This document shows positions 1-7,948 of a stretch of DNA of 13,357 bases, in pieces. The DNA is from Oligoflexus sp. (lineage in GTDB: Bacteria > Bdellovibrionota_B > Oligoflexia > Oligoflexales > Oligoflexaceae). The translations under genes were made by a program, and so were the position numbers. The notes under the pieces are model-generated. The model was not told the DNA's origin, did not search any database, and worked only from the letters and a program-made list of their open reading frames with translations. Location of the stretch: assembly GCA_030151925.1 (NCBI GenBank), contig JASLCY010000047.1:1-13357 (forward strand), written 5' to 3'. Every line of letters starts with the position of its first letter. Positions within the stretch are counted from its first letter, which is position 1.

Positions 1-243
1 GGGGATGGTGCTACTGGCGATGTTGAAGCAATGCTTCATATTCATGCAATCGCCAGACAGAACCTAGATGCTTCAGAGTGTTTTTATCCTGGGGCATCTT
101 CCATTTTGAGCATTGACGAAGTCGAACTTCATATCTGCTTTTTTGCGAAAATACCATTGTCTTTCGCAGAATTTCTCCTTATTAGAAGCTCTTTAATCTC
201 TTAAGAAGCGGCTCTGAAAGCCTTTCCATTCATGAAATGTCTT
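1..243. other. AT-richer left-edge segment, no confirmed gene
   Basis: This stretch is visibly richer in A/T than the rest of the window. Two weak candidate reading frames overlap on opposite strands. On the plus strand, frame 1 is open from base 1 to a TAA at 202-204 (67 codons, no start required because it enters from the left edge); it could be the C-terminus of a gene outside the window. On the minus strand, an ATG at 157 opens a 48-residue frame, rich in K, R and Q, ending at a TAG at 11-13; a TAAGGAG-like sequence lies 17 bases before its ATG, too far for a normal Shine-Dalgarno. Both use A/T-ending codons, unlike the neighbouring genes. I recognise neither product and cannot say that either is real. 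Confidence 0.35.
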
Positions 244-1299
244 CTAAAACCGCTCGTGCACTTGATGACCTTCCCGAGCCGTCTTCACTTTCATGACCTC
301 GAGGGAAGCGCCGCCCAGGTCGATATCATCGCCGATGCGGATGCGGCAGCGAAGGCGTTCGTCCTCCTGGCCGAAGGGGAAGTTCTTCTTGCAGAAAAAC
401 GAATGAAAGGCCTGCTGCTTCGCGCTGCCGTGGATCGGCGTCTTGAGCTGCGCGGTCTCGATCACCCGGTCGCCGAGCGTCCATTCCTGGATGATGTTGA
501 TGTTCAGGGAAGGGGGCGCGATGATAGGCGCCACGCAGCAGAGGGTGTGCCCCTCATCGATGAAGAGCCTGATATCGGCCTGCGTCATCTCCTTGCCGAG
601 GCTCGGCGGCGGAAGATCCTTGTTGTCCGCGTCCCAGGCGAAACGCGGAGCCTTCGACCAAACCGAGAGGATAGGGAATTTATATGCCGGCGGCAGCACC
701 AGGAGCGAACCCACCAGGAGTCCCCAGGCGCCGATCAGCGTCAGGAGATAAAACCATTCCCGCCGCGTCGGGATCATCGCCAGAGTGCAGACCGTGGCGA
801 GCGCGAGATAAAAGTGCGGAAGCTGATTCGGCCAGACGAAGGGATAAAGAAAGCTCAGCGCGGTCATGAGCGACCAGGCGAGCAGCATATGGCGATAAAA
901 GGCGGATTGGACCAGCTTCTCGTACAGCGGATCCCACAGCGTGGTCGCCAGCCAGGCCGCGGTGAGGCCGAAGTAGATCCAGTTCTGCTTGGCGATGAAA
1001 AACGGCAGGCAAAAGATCAGGACGTATTGCGTCAGCGTCTGCGTCGCCGTCACATTCAGATAATTCACCCAAAAGCCGTATTTCGACCACTTGGGATGAT
1101 CGGAAAGCCTTTCGAATATGCGGCCGAGCAAGACCAGCAGGAGGAACGAGGGGCCGAGCAAGAGCAGGAAAATACCGAGCTTCGTCACGTGAACGAAGTC
1201 GCGTTCGAGCGTGAAGACCGAGCCGAGGCCATAGATTAAAAAGAAGACCGGCAGAACCTTTTGAATCCTCTTCCAGATCTTCTGCTGCTTCTCATTCAC
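244..1299 (-). CDS. Polytopic membrane protein, DUF5924/DUF2914-like
   Basis: A 351-residue inner-membrane protein of unknown function. The first ~205 residues contain about six or seven hydrophobic segments (near 14-30, 41-60, 90-112, 113-124, 137-156, 161-178 and 183-203). The remaining ~145 residues are soluble. From memory of the family, the order of features resembles proteins annotated DUF5924 with a C-terminal DUF2914 domain: a LER motif after the first helix, a TQ..xQ..LPFF segment, a DPLYE motif near 123-127, and a C-terminal beta-rich part with W273 and KKNFP at 304-308. The start is GTG at 1299, inside a GTGA overlap with the aroC stop. No ATG lies near the start of the hydrophobic region, and reading further upstream runs antisense-free into aroC coding sequence in another frame. 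It ends with TAG. It is probably co-transcribed and translationally coupled with aroC. The family assignment is recall, not a search. Confidence 0.72.
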   Translation of the reverse strand: MNEKQQKIWKRIQKVLPVFFLIYGLGSVFTLERDFVHVTKLGIFLLLLGPSFLLLVLLGRIFERLSDHPKWSKYGFWVNYLNVTATQTLTQYVLIFCLPFFIAKQNWIYFGLTAAWLATTLWDPLYEKLVQSAFYRHMLLAWSLMTALSFLYPFVWPNQLPHFYLALATVCTLAMIPTRREWFYLLTLIGAWGLLVGSLLVLPPAYKFPILSVWSKAPRFAWDADNKDLPPPSLGKEMTQADIRLFIDEGHTLCCVAPIIAPPSLNINIIQEWTLGDRVIETAQLKTPIHGSAKQQAFHSFFCKKNFPFGQEDERLRCRIRIGDDIDLGGASLEVMKVKTAREGHQVHERF

Positions 1300-2399
1300 A
1301 GCCGTTCCGTTCCCTTCACTGCGGTCAGAGCCCGTTGCCTCACGTAGTGATCCATCACGGTGAGGATGGCCATCGCCTCCACCATAGGCACGGCCCGCGG
1401 CAGGACGCAGGGATCGTGGCGCCCGGCCTTCGGTTTCATCGTCAGCGGCTTGCCGTCGCGGCCGACGGTCTGCTGCTCTTTGAAGATCGTCGCCACCGGC
1501 TTGAAACCGATCCGCATGCTGATCGTCTCGCCGTTGCTGATGCCGCCCTGGATGCCGCCCGAACGATTGCTCGAGGTCGAGATCTTCCCGTCTTTCACGA
1601 CGAAGGCATCGTTGTGCTCGGAGCCGTAGAGATAGGTGCCGGCGAAACCCGATCCCACTTCGAAGCCCTTGCTGGCCGGGAGGCTCAGCATAGCCTTGGC
1701 CAGGTCGGCTTCGAGTTTGTCGAAGACCGGCTCGCCCAGCCCGCCGGGACAATTATAGATGAAGCAGGCGATGCTGCCTCCGACGCTATCGCCCTGATCG
1801 CGGGCCGCGACGATCAGATCCTCCATCGCTTTCTGGACCCTGCTATCGGGACAACGAAGGGGCGTGGCATCGACTTCCGCGCGCGTGATTTTTTTATCGA
1901 GCGTCGCCGCAACGTCCTTTACGCGATCCACGCAGGCGACGACCCTCAGATCCGGCACGAGCTTCGCCAGGATCTGCTCGGCGACCGCCGCGGCCGCGAC
2001 ACGCCCTATCGTTTCGCGCGCGCTCGCGCGGCCGCCGCCGGTCGGCGCCTTCACCCCATATTTCAAGTCCGTGGTGTAATCGGCGTGCGAGGGGCGATAG
2101 ACGCCGCTGAGATCATCGTAGTGATCCTTCTTCATATCCTCGTTGCGGACGATAAGGGTGAGCGGGGTGCCGAGCGTGATGCCGTCCACCAGACCCGAGA
2201 GGCATTCGACGCGATCCTTCTCGTTGCGGGGAGAAGCCAGATGGCTCTGCCCCGGGCGGCGGCGGTCGAGGAAGGCCTGGACCTTCTCGAGATCGATTTT
2301 GTGTGCAGGCGGGCAACCATCGATGACGACGCCTACGGCCCCGCCGTGCGATTCGCCAAAAGTCGTGACCCGAAAGATCTCGCCAAAGGCATTAGCCAT
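1296..2399 (-). CDS. aroC: Chorismate synthase
   Basis: Makes chorismate from 5-enolpyruvylshikimate 3-phosphate using reduced FMN, the last step of the shikimate pathway, in the cytoplasm. At 367 residues it has the usual length. Family signatures are intact: GESHG at 15-19 (catalytic His18), RPSHAD at 102-107 (His105), [10 protein letters not shown] at 121-130, an [14 protein letters not shown] block near 280, and [10 protein letters not shown] near the C-terminus. The ATG at 2399 is preceded by AGGA (2410-2407) with 7 bases of spacing. It lies 12 bases after the ribD stop and ends in a GTGA overlap with the downstream membrane-protein gene, so the three form one unit. Its product is the substrate of TrpE, encoded about 8 kb away on the same strand. 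Confidence 0.97.
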   Translation of the reverse strand: MANAFGEIFRVTTFGESHGGAVGVVIDGCPPAHKIDLEKVQAFLDRRRPGQSHLASPRNEKDRVECLSGLVDGITLGTPLTLIVRNEDMKKDHYDDLSGVYRPSHADYTTDLKYGVKAPTGGGRASARETIGRVAAAAVAEQILAKLVPDLRVVACVDRVKDVAATLDKKITRAEVDATPLRCPDSRVQKAMEDLIVAARDQGDSVGGSIACFIYNCPGGLGEPVFDKLEADLAKAMLSLPASKGFEVGSGFAGTYLYGSEHNDAFVVKDGKISTSSNRSGGIQGGISNGETISMRIGFKPVATIFKEQQTVGRDGKPLTMKPKAGRHDPCVLPRAVPMVEAMAILTVMDHYVRQRALTAVKGTERL

Positions 2400-2411
2400 A
2401 GTGACATCCTA

Positions 2412-3668
2412 TCAAACGAAAATCGAAGATCTTTTTACGCACTCGACCAGCATATCATCGTGGATCATTTGCGTCGTGAGCAAACGATAATCCCGCCTTT
2501 GCATAAGGTCGAGGCTCGGATTATCGCCTTTGTTCAGGCGGCCGATCCTGTTCTTCTCGCCGCCGAGGATGCCCGCGCGCACGAAGATGTGGCAAGCGTC
2601 GAGCTCATCGGCTCGCACGAGCTCGGTGAGGAGAGTCGCTCCGCCTTCGACGAGTATGGACAGCAGGGGATAACCCTGAGCCTGAGCGTAAGCGTCCTGC
2701 AGCGCGGCCCAAAGGAGAGGCCATTGCAAACCGTTTACGGCCGGCACCTGCACGATGCGCGTGCGCTCTGCGCTGATCCTGGCATCGGCTTTGACGCCAG
2801 GCTCCGTGCACCAGAATATCTTCGGCCCCTGAGCCTCGACGCTGTCGAGCAGCGCTCTCCAGACTTCATCCGAAGCGCCGAGCAAGGCGCCCTTGGGATC
2901 GTAGACGACCTTATGCGGATGGCGATGATGCGGAGGGACCGAATCGCGCGCGGTGAGGCGCGGTTTATCGGCCAGCAGGGTTCCGGCGCCGATCATGATC
3001 GCATCGTATTTCTGCCGAAGCCAGTGCGCGTAGGCACGCGACGAAGGCCCCGAGATCCACTGCGAGACGCCTCGATCATCCGCGAGATGGCCGTCGAGCG
3101 TTTGCGCCCATTTGCCGATGATCACCGGAGCCTTTTTTTCGACGGAAGCGAGGAAAGGAAAATGCCAGGCCTTCGCCTCGGCTTCGAGCCCATGCAGCGT
3201 CACCGCGAGGCCCGCGGCCTGGAGTTTGGCGAGACCGAGGCCCGCGGCCTTAGGATGGGGATCGGTCGTCCCCACCACGACGCGCGCGAGTCCGGCGGCG
3301 ATCAGGGCATCCGCGCAGGGAACGGTCTTGCCCGCTCCGCCGCAGGGCTCGAGCGTCACGTAGCAGGTCGCGCCGCGAAGTTCCTCGGGTTTGCCGTTCA
3401 TCACGGCGAAGCGTTCCGCGTGAAAGGATCCGTAGGCTTGGGTATGTCCCCGCGCGACTATCCTACCGTCCTTGACGATGACGGCGCCGACCGTGGGATT
3501 GGGGTTGCTGAGGCCGTTGCCGGCCATCGCTTCGAGCAGGGCTTCGGCCATGAAGCGGCGATCGCCGTCAAGGCCGGACGGCGCCTGGGCCGAAGCGTCC
3601 AGCGCCCGCGGGAGGTAACCGCCGAGGGTAAAGCCATTTTCCAGAATTGTGAGACGAGAATGAGACAA
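2412..3668 (-). CDS. ribD: Bifunctional riboflavin deaminase/reductase RibD
   Basis: Catalyses two steps of riboflavin synthesis: deamination of the diaminopyrimidinone phosphate, then NADPH-dependent reduction of the ribosyl chain. The N-terminal zinc deaminase domain (about 37-165) has NPNPTVGAV at 55-63, HAE at 83-85 (zinc His, catalytic Glu), and zinc cysteines C109 and C118. The C-terminal reductase domain (about 180-410) has KWAQTLDG at 186-193, SQWISGPSSR at 202-211, GAGTLLADKPRLTAR at 227-241 and VEGGATLL at 340-347. At 418 residues it is longer than usual because of a ~36-residue N-terminal extension. The start is TTG at 3668: GGGAG (3681-3677) sits 8 bases upstream, an in-frame TGA lies at 3707-3705 with no ATG or GTG between, and the next Met (40) is inside the conserved domain. 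The motif after C109 is unusual (GGAGKT rather than the common S-H-x-G-R/K-T). No FMN riboswitch fits in the short leader. Confidence 0.93.
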   Translation of the reverse strand: MSHSRLTILENGFTLGGYLPRALDASAQAPSGLDGDRRFMAEALLEAMAGNGLSNPNPTVGAVIVKDGRIVARGHTQAYGSFHAERFAVMNGKPEELRGATCYVTLEPCGGAGKTVPCADALIAAGLARVVVGTTDPHPKAAGLGLAKLQAAGLAVTLHGLEAEAKAWHFPFLASVEKKAPVIIGKWAQTLDGHLADDRGVSQWISGPSSRAYAHWLRQKYDAIMIGAGTLLADKPRLTARDSVPPHHRHPHKVVYDPKGALLGASDEVWRALLDSVEAQGPKIFWCTEPGVKADARISAERTRIVQVPAVNGLQWPLLWAALQDAYAQAQGYPLLSILVEGGATLLTELVRADELDACHIFVRAGILGGEKNRIGRLNKGDNPSLDLMQRRDYRLLTTQMIHDDMLVECVKRSSIFV

Positions 3669-3681
3669 GACAGGCTCTCCC
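3669..3681 (-). promoter_or_regulatory. Ribosome binding site deciding the ribD TTG start
   Basis: On the minus strand GGGAG at 3681-3677 is followed by 8 bases and then TTG at 3668-3666. It is the only good Shine-Dalgarno/start pair between the upstream in-frame stop (3707-3705) and the deaminase domain, so it supports the rare TTG start and the N-terminal extension of RibD. Confidence 0.55.
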
Positions 3682-3715
3682 GGCGATTTTTGCCCTGCGG
3701 ATTTTCAATTTGTAC

Positions 3716-3744
3716 ACGATATCTTATTCTCATTTCATCATCAA
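3716..3744 (-). promoter_or_regulatory. Candidate sigma70-type promoter for ribD-aroC unit
   Basis: Minus-strand TTGATG (3744-3739) as a -35 element and TATCGT (3721-3716) as a -10 element are separated by exactly 17 bases; each matches the consensus at 4 of 6 positions. Transcription would begin near 3709, giving a leader of about 40 bases before the TTG start of ribD. The position in an AT-rich divergent intergenic region supports a promoter here, but the match is modest. Confidence 0.35.
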
Positions 3745-3774
3745 AACTGCACAATAAATTCTAGCTTGTTAGGC

Positions 3775-3797
3775 TATAACTTTTGCAACGAGGAAAA
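3775..3797 (+). promoter_or_regulatory. Candidate -10 element and RBS of the degP-like gene
   Basis: TATAAC at 3775-3780 matches the -10 consensus at 5 of 6 positions and lies 25 bases before the ATG at 3806. No convincing -35 is visible at 16-18 bases upstream, so the promoter may rely on an activator or an alternative sigma factor. A short inverted repeat (TAGC, 7 bases, GCTA) overlaps the -10 region. GAGGA at 3790-3794, 11 bases before the ATG, is the likely Shine-Dalgarno. Confidence 0.3.
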
Positions 3798-3805
3798 CAG
3801 ACCCC

Positions 3806-5305
3806 ATGATACCGAGGATATCCAGTACTTTACTGCTGTCGGTAGCTCTCCTTTCATCGACTGCCCACGCGTATACCCTCCCCGCGCCTGACATCAATCG
3901 CAAGCCCTCGGACAACGTCCAGCTCCTGCAGAAAATCTCGAGTGGCGTCGCCGAATTGTCGCAGGAAGCCAGCAAGGGTATCGCCCTTATTTCCATATCG
4001 AAGATAGTCAAGGGACGCCCCTATTACGAGACCGATCCATTTGACTTCTTTTTCGGCCCCAGATTGCGTCAACCTGATCCCAATGAACCGGCTCAAAAAC
4101 AGCAGTCGGGCGTAGGCTCCGGCTTCATCGTCGACCTCGACAAGGGTTATATCGTCACCAACAACCACGTGGTGGAGGACGCGGACGAGATCGACGTGAA
4201 GCTCTCGAACGGCGAGACCTACGAAGCGAAGGTGCTCGGTAAGGACCCCAATACCGACGTCGCCGTGGTTCAGATCAAGGATAACAAGTTCAATCGGAAA
4301 GGCCTCGGCCAGCTTCCGGTCGGCAACTCGGACAACATCCACGTCGGCGAGTTCGTCATCGCCCTCGGCGCTCCGTTCGGCCTGGAATTCTCGCAGTCCT
4401 TCGGGGCGATCTCGGCGACGAGCCGCGGTAACCTCAACATCACCAACCTCGGCAACTTCATACAGACCGACGCCGCGATCAACCCGGGCAACTCAGGCGG
4501 TCCACTCATCGATATGAACGGCACCGTCATCGGCATGAACACCGCTATCTTCAGCCGTACGGGTTCGTCGGCGGGCATCGGTTTCGCGGTCCCTTCCAAT
4601 CTCGTGAAGGAAGTCGCGCTGCAGCTGATCAACAAAGGCAAGGTCGCTCGCGGTTATCTCGGCGTCCGCATCGCGCCTCAGGATATCGATGATGATCTGG
4701 CCGCCGGCATGAACTTGCCGAAAGGCACCCGCGGCGCGCTCATCGGCAACGTCGAGAAAAATACTCCGGCCGCACGCGCCGGCATCGAATCGGGCGACGT
4801 CATCACCGAAGTCAACGGTCATGCCGTCCATTCGGGACAGGAATTGTCGAACGTGGTCGGGCTCCTGCAGCCCGGAACCAAAGTGAAGGTCGTGTACTAT
4901 CGCGGCGGGACGCAGAAGACGAGCGAACTCAACCTGAGCACCTACGTGGTGCAGAACACCCGCAACCCGCAAGCCCTTGAAGACGACGACGATAACAGCG
5001 CCGGCGCGGCGAAGGGCGCCTTCAACGAAGCGGGGCTTAAACTCGACCTCCTGAATAAACAAAAGCATGCGCGTTTCATTCAGGAATACGGCATCGAGAG
5101 CAGCCACGGCCTCCTCGTCCTGGACGTCGATCCGAACTCGAAGGCGCGCTCCTCCGGCATCCGCCCGGGCGATGTGCTCTTGAAAGTGAATAACGCCGAG
5201 CTCAAATCGGTGAAGGACTTCAATGCGGCCTTCGCCGCGTCGAAGAAAGTGCTGATCCAACTCGAACGTCGAGGGACCTTCCTCTTCGCCTCTGTGAGAA
5301 AGTGA
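3806..5305 (+). CDS. degP: HtrA/DegP-family periplasmic serine protease
   Basis: An exported serine protease/chaperone that degrades misfolded envelope proteins. Residues 1-22 form a signal peptide (basic N-region, LLLSVALL core, cleavage expected after AHA). The trypsin-like domain spans about 40-275 with the full triad: His121 in TNNHVVED, Asp151 in DPNTDVAVV and Ser230 in NPGNSGGPL. An LA-loop-like DPFDFFFGP is at 77-85. Two PDZ domains follow (about 281-378 and 405-497), with GYLGV at 283-287 opening the first and GIRPGDVLLKVN at 451-462 in the second. The length of 499 residues is normal for DegP/DegQ/MucD types; which subtype it is cannot be settled here, so the symbol is generic. It is the only plus-strand gene and stands alone, with its own terminator. 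A acidic D/N-rich linker (392-397) separates the PDZ domains. Confidence 0.95.
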   Translation: MIPRISSTLLLSVALLSSTAHAYTLPAPDINRKPSDNVQLLQKISSGVAELSQEASKGIALISISKIVKGRPYYETDPFDFFFGPRLRQPDPNEPAQKQQSGVGSGFIVDLDKGYIVTNNHVVEDADEIDVKLSNGETYEAKVLGKDPNTDVAVVQIKDNKFNRKGLGQLPVGNSDNIHVGEFVIALGAPFGLEFSQSFGAISATSRGNLNITNLGNFIQTDAAINPGNSGGPLIDMNGTVIGMNTAIFSRTGSSAGIGFAVPSNLVKEVALQLINKGKVARGYLGVRIAPQDIDDDLAAGMNLPKGTRGALIGNVEKNTPAARAGIESGDVITEVNGHAVHSGQELSNVVGLLQPGTKVKVVYYRGGTQKTSELNLSTYVVQNTRNPQALEDDDDNSAGAAKGAFNEAGLKLDLLNKQKHARFIQEYGIESSHGLLVLDVDPNSKARSSGIRPGDVLLKVNNAELKSVKDFNAAFAASKKVLIQLERRGTFLFASVRK

Positions 5306-5319
5306 TTGATCTTGGATGG

Positions 5320-5353
5320 AGCGCTCTCCCACGCGTGGGGGAGCGCTTTTTTT
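5320..5353 (+). terminator. Rho-independent terminator of the degP-like gene
   Basis: A near-perfect 14-bp inverted repeat (arms 5320-5333 and 5334-5347, one G-T wobble) has GC-rich arms starting AGCGCTC and ending GAGCGCT, and is followed by seven T (5347-5353). It starts 15 bases after the protease stop. On the minus strand, downstream of trpA, the same hairpin lacks a T-run, so it is a good terminator mainly for the plus strand. Confidence 0.9.
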
Positions 5354-5357
5354 CGCC

Positions 5358-6155
5358 TTAAGGCAGGGCGCCGCGAATGGAACGGGCGAAGTCTTCCAGA
5401 GCCCGCTCCGCAGCGGGGACGGAGTTCGCGTCTTCGATGAGCTTGACGATAGCGCTGCCGATGATCACGCCTTCCGCCTGCCCGGCCAGGGTACGGGCCT
5501 GCTCGCCGTTCGACACGCCGAAACCTATCATCACCGGATTCTGCACCGTGCGTTTGACGAGCGCCATCTCCTGGACGAGGCTGCTCGATATCTGCGTCTG
5601 GACGCCCGTCACGCCGGTTCTCGACACGTAGTAGACGAAGCCGTTGGAGCAGGAATCGACCAACGCGAGGCGTTCGGCATTGCTGGTCGGCGAGGCGAGG
5701 AAGATGGTCGAGAGGCCTCGTGCCTGCAGTATGCTCCTGTAGGCGACGCTTTCTTCCGGAGGGAGATCGACGACGAGGACGGCGTCCACGCCTTTGGCCT
5801 TGGCCTGGTCGGCGAAAGCCTCGAAACCCATCGCGAAGATCGGGTTCATGTAACTGAAGATGACGATCGGCGTGTTCGGGTTCCGCTGCTTGATCTCGGG
5901 CACTACGTCGAGGACTTTCTGCAACGAAACGCCTTGTTTCAGCGCTCGTTCGGCCGCTCTCTGGTTGGTCGGGCCGTCGGCGAGCGGATCGGAGAAGGGA
6001 ATGCCGAGCTCGATGATGTCCGCTCCGCCTTTCACCAGCGCCGTCACTAGTTTAGGCGTGGCTTCGAGATTCGGATCGCCGGCGGTGAGATAGGCGACGA
6101 AGCATTTTGATCCTTGCGCAAGACGCTGTTCGATAACACGGGTGAGCAGGCTCAT
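5358..6155 (-). CDS. trpA: Tryptophan synthase alpha chain
   Basis: Cleaves indole-3-glycerol phosphate to indole and glyceraldehyde 3-phosphate; indole is channelled to TrpB within the alpha2-beta2 complex. At 265 residues it is full length. Catalytic Glu49 ([16 protein letters not shown], 48-63) and Asp60 fall at the same numbers as in the E. coli enzyme, and the YVSRTGVTG motif near 176-184 and [10 protein letters not shown] near 215-224 (phosphate binding) are present. The ATG at 6155 lies in an ATGA overlap with the trpB stop, with GGAAGGAG about 9 bases upstream. It is the last gene of the operon, 52 bases from the convergent protease stop. Confidence 0.97.
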   Translation of the reverse strand: MSLLTRVIEQRLAQGSKCFVAYLTAGDPNLEATPKLVTALVKGGADIIELGIPFSDPLADGPTNQRAAERALKQGVSLQKVLDVVPEIKQRNPNTPIVIFSYMNPIFAMGFEAFADQAKAKGVDAVLVVDLPPEESVAYRSILQARGLSTIFLASPTSNAERLALVDSCSNGFVYYVSRTGVTGVQTQISSSLVQEMALVKRTVQNPVMIGFGVSNGEQARTLAGQAEGVIIGSAIVKLIEDANSVPAAERALEDFARSIRGALP

Positions 6156-7948
6156 GCGAATGCTCCTTCCATATCCTTGTCGCCGCGTCCCGAGATGTTG
6201 ACGAGCAGGATCGCGTCTTTCGGCATCTGCGGCGCGCGTTTGAGGGCATAAGCCACGGCGTGCGAGCTTTCCAGCGCAGGTATGATCCCTTCGAGGCGCG
6301 CGAGCGTTTGGAATGCGTGTTTGGCTTCCGCATCGGTTGCGTAGGTATAGCTCGCGCGACCGATATCGTGAAGATAGGCGTGCTCGGGGCCGACCGCGGG
6401 ATAATCGAGACCCGCGGAGATCGAATGCGTTTCGGAGACCTGACCGTTTTCGTCCTGCAGCAGATACGTGAGAGAACCGTGCAAGACGCCGAGCGACCCG
6501 CCGGCGAACCGCGCCGCGTGTTTTCCGCCTTCGATGCCGTAACCGCCGGCTTCGACGCCGGTCATGCGCACGTCCTTATCCTGCAGGAAAGGAAAGAACA
6601 AACCTATCGCGTTGCTGCCGCCGCCGACGCAGGCGACGAGCTCATCAGGCAATCGGCCCTTCATCGCCAGGATCTGCGCGCGCGCCTCCTCCCCTATCGT
6701 GCGATGGAAGTCGCGCACCATGCGCGGATAAGGATGCGGACCCAGCGCGGAGCCGAGGCAATAGAAGGTGTTCCGCACGTTGGAAACCCAGTCGCGCATC
6801 GTTTCGTTGACCGCGTCCTTCAGGGTCTTCGATCCGCTCTCGACCGCGACGACGTCAGCGCCGAGCAGTTTCATGCGTTTGACGTTGAGGGCCTGGCGGG
6901 CCATGTCCACGCTTCCCATGTAGACGACGCATTCGAGGCCGAGGAGCGCGCAGGCCGTCGCCGTCGCCACTCCGTGCTGCCCCGCGCCGGTCTCCGCGAC
7001 GATGCGGGTCTTGCCCATGCGTTTGGCGAGCAGGACCTGCCCTATCGCATTGTTGATCTTGTGCGCTCCGGTGTGCGTGAGGTCTTCCCGCTTCAGGAAG
7101 ATCTGCGCGCCTCCCAGGTGCTCCGTAAGGCGTCTGGCGAAAGTGAGCGGCGTGGGGCGGCCGACGTAGGTGGTGAGATAATCCTTGAGCTCGGCCTGGA
7201 ACTCGGGGTCCTTCGCATAACGCGTATAAGCCTGTTCGAGTTCCTGGACGGGCCCGTAGAGCGTCTCCGGCACGAAGCGGCCGCCGAAACGCCCGAAATA
7301 TCCGGGCTGCGCGTTTTGATTGTCCGTAGTCATGATAAAAGCCTTTTGGGCGAAGAGTTGTTCGAGCTTCTTATGGTCTTTCTTTCCGGGAGATATCTCC
7401 ACGCCGGACGAAAGGTCGAGCGCGTAGGGTTTGAACCTTTCCCAAGCTTCACGCACGTTGCCGGGATGCAGGCCGCCCGAGACGATCAGCGGCGTATCGC
7501 GCGGGACCTGATCGAGGAGATTCCAATCGACCGTGTGTCCCGTGCCTCCGTATTGCCCCGGAACCGACGCATCGAAGAGGAAGGCTTCGACGTAAGGCGC
7601 GAAAGCCGGGAGCTCCTGGAATTGGTCGACCGATTTCAAACGGATGGCTCGCCAGATCCTGTGGGGGCTCAAAGCCTTCGCATGTTCCGGCGTCTCGTCG
7701 CCGTGGAGCTGCACGGTGTCGATGCCCGATCGCTGGATCACCTCACGAATCCGCTCGGCCGAAGAATTGACGAACACTCCGACCCAGCGATGCGCTCCCG
7801 GACAGGCTTTGATAATCGCCTGCGCGGCCTCCGGCGCAATGCAACGGGGGCTCTTTTCGTAGAAGATGAAGCCCAGCGCGAAAGCGCCTTCGGCGATAGC
7901 CTTCCGGGCGTCCTCGAGATTGGTGATGCCGCAGACCTTGATGTTCAT
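6152..7948 (-). CDS. trpFB: TrpF-TrpB fusion: PRA isomerase and tryptophan synthase beta
   Basis: One uninterrupted 598-codon frame encodes two enzymes. Residues 1-205 are phosphoribosylanthranilate isomerase, with KVCGIT at 4-9 (catalytic Cys6), QLHGDE at 80-85, [13 protein letters not shown] at 125-137 (catalytic Asp126) and [10 protein letters not shown] at 182-191. Residues 206-598 are tryptophan synthase beta: [14 protein letters not shown] at 217-230, PLP Lys297 in HTGAHKINN, Glu319 in [16 protein letters not shown] at 442-449 and [10 protein letters not shown] at 584-593. Both are complete and their key residues intact. No real linker exists: the last TrpF helix runs directly into Met206, where a separate TrpB would normally begin. 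A Shine-Dalgarno-like AAAAGG lies 8 bases before that ATG, so free TrpB (393 residues) may also be made. The gene overlaps trpC and trpA by ATGA. A one-base sequencing error cannot be excluded. Confidence 0.9.
   Translation of the reverse strand: MNIKVCGITNLEDARKAIAEGAFALGFIFYEKSPRCIAPEAAQAIIKACPGAHRWVGVFVNSSAERIREVIQRSGIDTVQLHGDETPEHAKALSPHRIWRAIRLKSVDQFQELPAFAPYVEAFLFDASVPGQYGGTGHTVDWNLLDQVPRDTPLIVSGGLHPGNVREAWERFKPYALDLSSGVEISPGKKDHKKLEQLFAQKAFIMTTDNQNAQPGYFGRFGGRFVPETLYGPVQELEQAYTRYAKDPEFQAELKDYLTTYVGRPTPLTFARRLTEHLGGAQIFLKREDLTHTGAHKINNAIGQVLLAKRMGKTRIVAETGAGQHGVATATACALLGLECVVYMGSVDMARQALNVKRMKLLGADVVAVESGSKTLKDAVNETMRDWVSNVRNTFYCLGSALGPHPYPRMVRDFHRTIGEEARAQILAMKGRLPDELVACVGGGSNAIGLFFPFLQDKDVRMTGVEAGGYGIEGGKHAARFAGGSLGVLHGSLTYLLQDENGQVSETHSISAGLDYPAVGPEHAYLHDIGRASYTYATDAEAKHAFQTLARLEGIIPALESSHAVAYALKRAPQMPKDAILLVNISGRGDKDMEGAFA
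7330..7347 (-). promoter_or_regulatory. Internal RBS, ATG and out-of-frame TGA at trpF/trpB joint
   Basis: On the minus strand AAAAGG (7347-7342), 8 bases, then ATGA (7333-7330). The ATG is codon 206 of the fused frame and a plausible separate start for TrpB. The TGA (7332-7330) would terminate trpF only if one base were removed upstream. The other five trp junctions have this same tetranucleotide as a working stop/start overlap. Confidence 0.55.

Noticed and set aside
205..243. Possible minus-strand terminator (GGCT, 5-base loop, AGCC)
   Set aside because: The stem is only 4 bp and is not followed by a T-run on either strand.
1300..1752. N-terminal extension of the membrane protein to 502 residues
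   Set aside because: The extra 151 residues overlap aroC in another frame and are R/G/Q-rich shadow sequence. The GTG at 1299 in the GTGA overlap gives a sensible start just before the first hydrophobic segment.
3669..3720. FMN riboswitch before ribD
   Set aside because: The predicted leader is only about 40 bases and lacks the conserved RFN blocks.
1335..3764. 809-codon plus-strand open frame
   Set aside because: It lies antisense to aroC and ribD, whose motifs are unmistakable. Its composition (runs of R, G, A, D, H) is typical of a mirror frame in GC-rich coding DNA.
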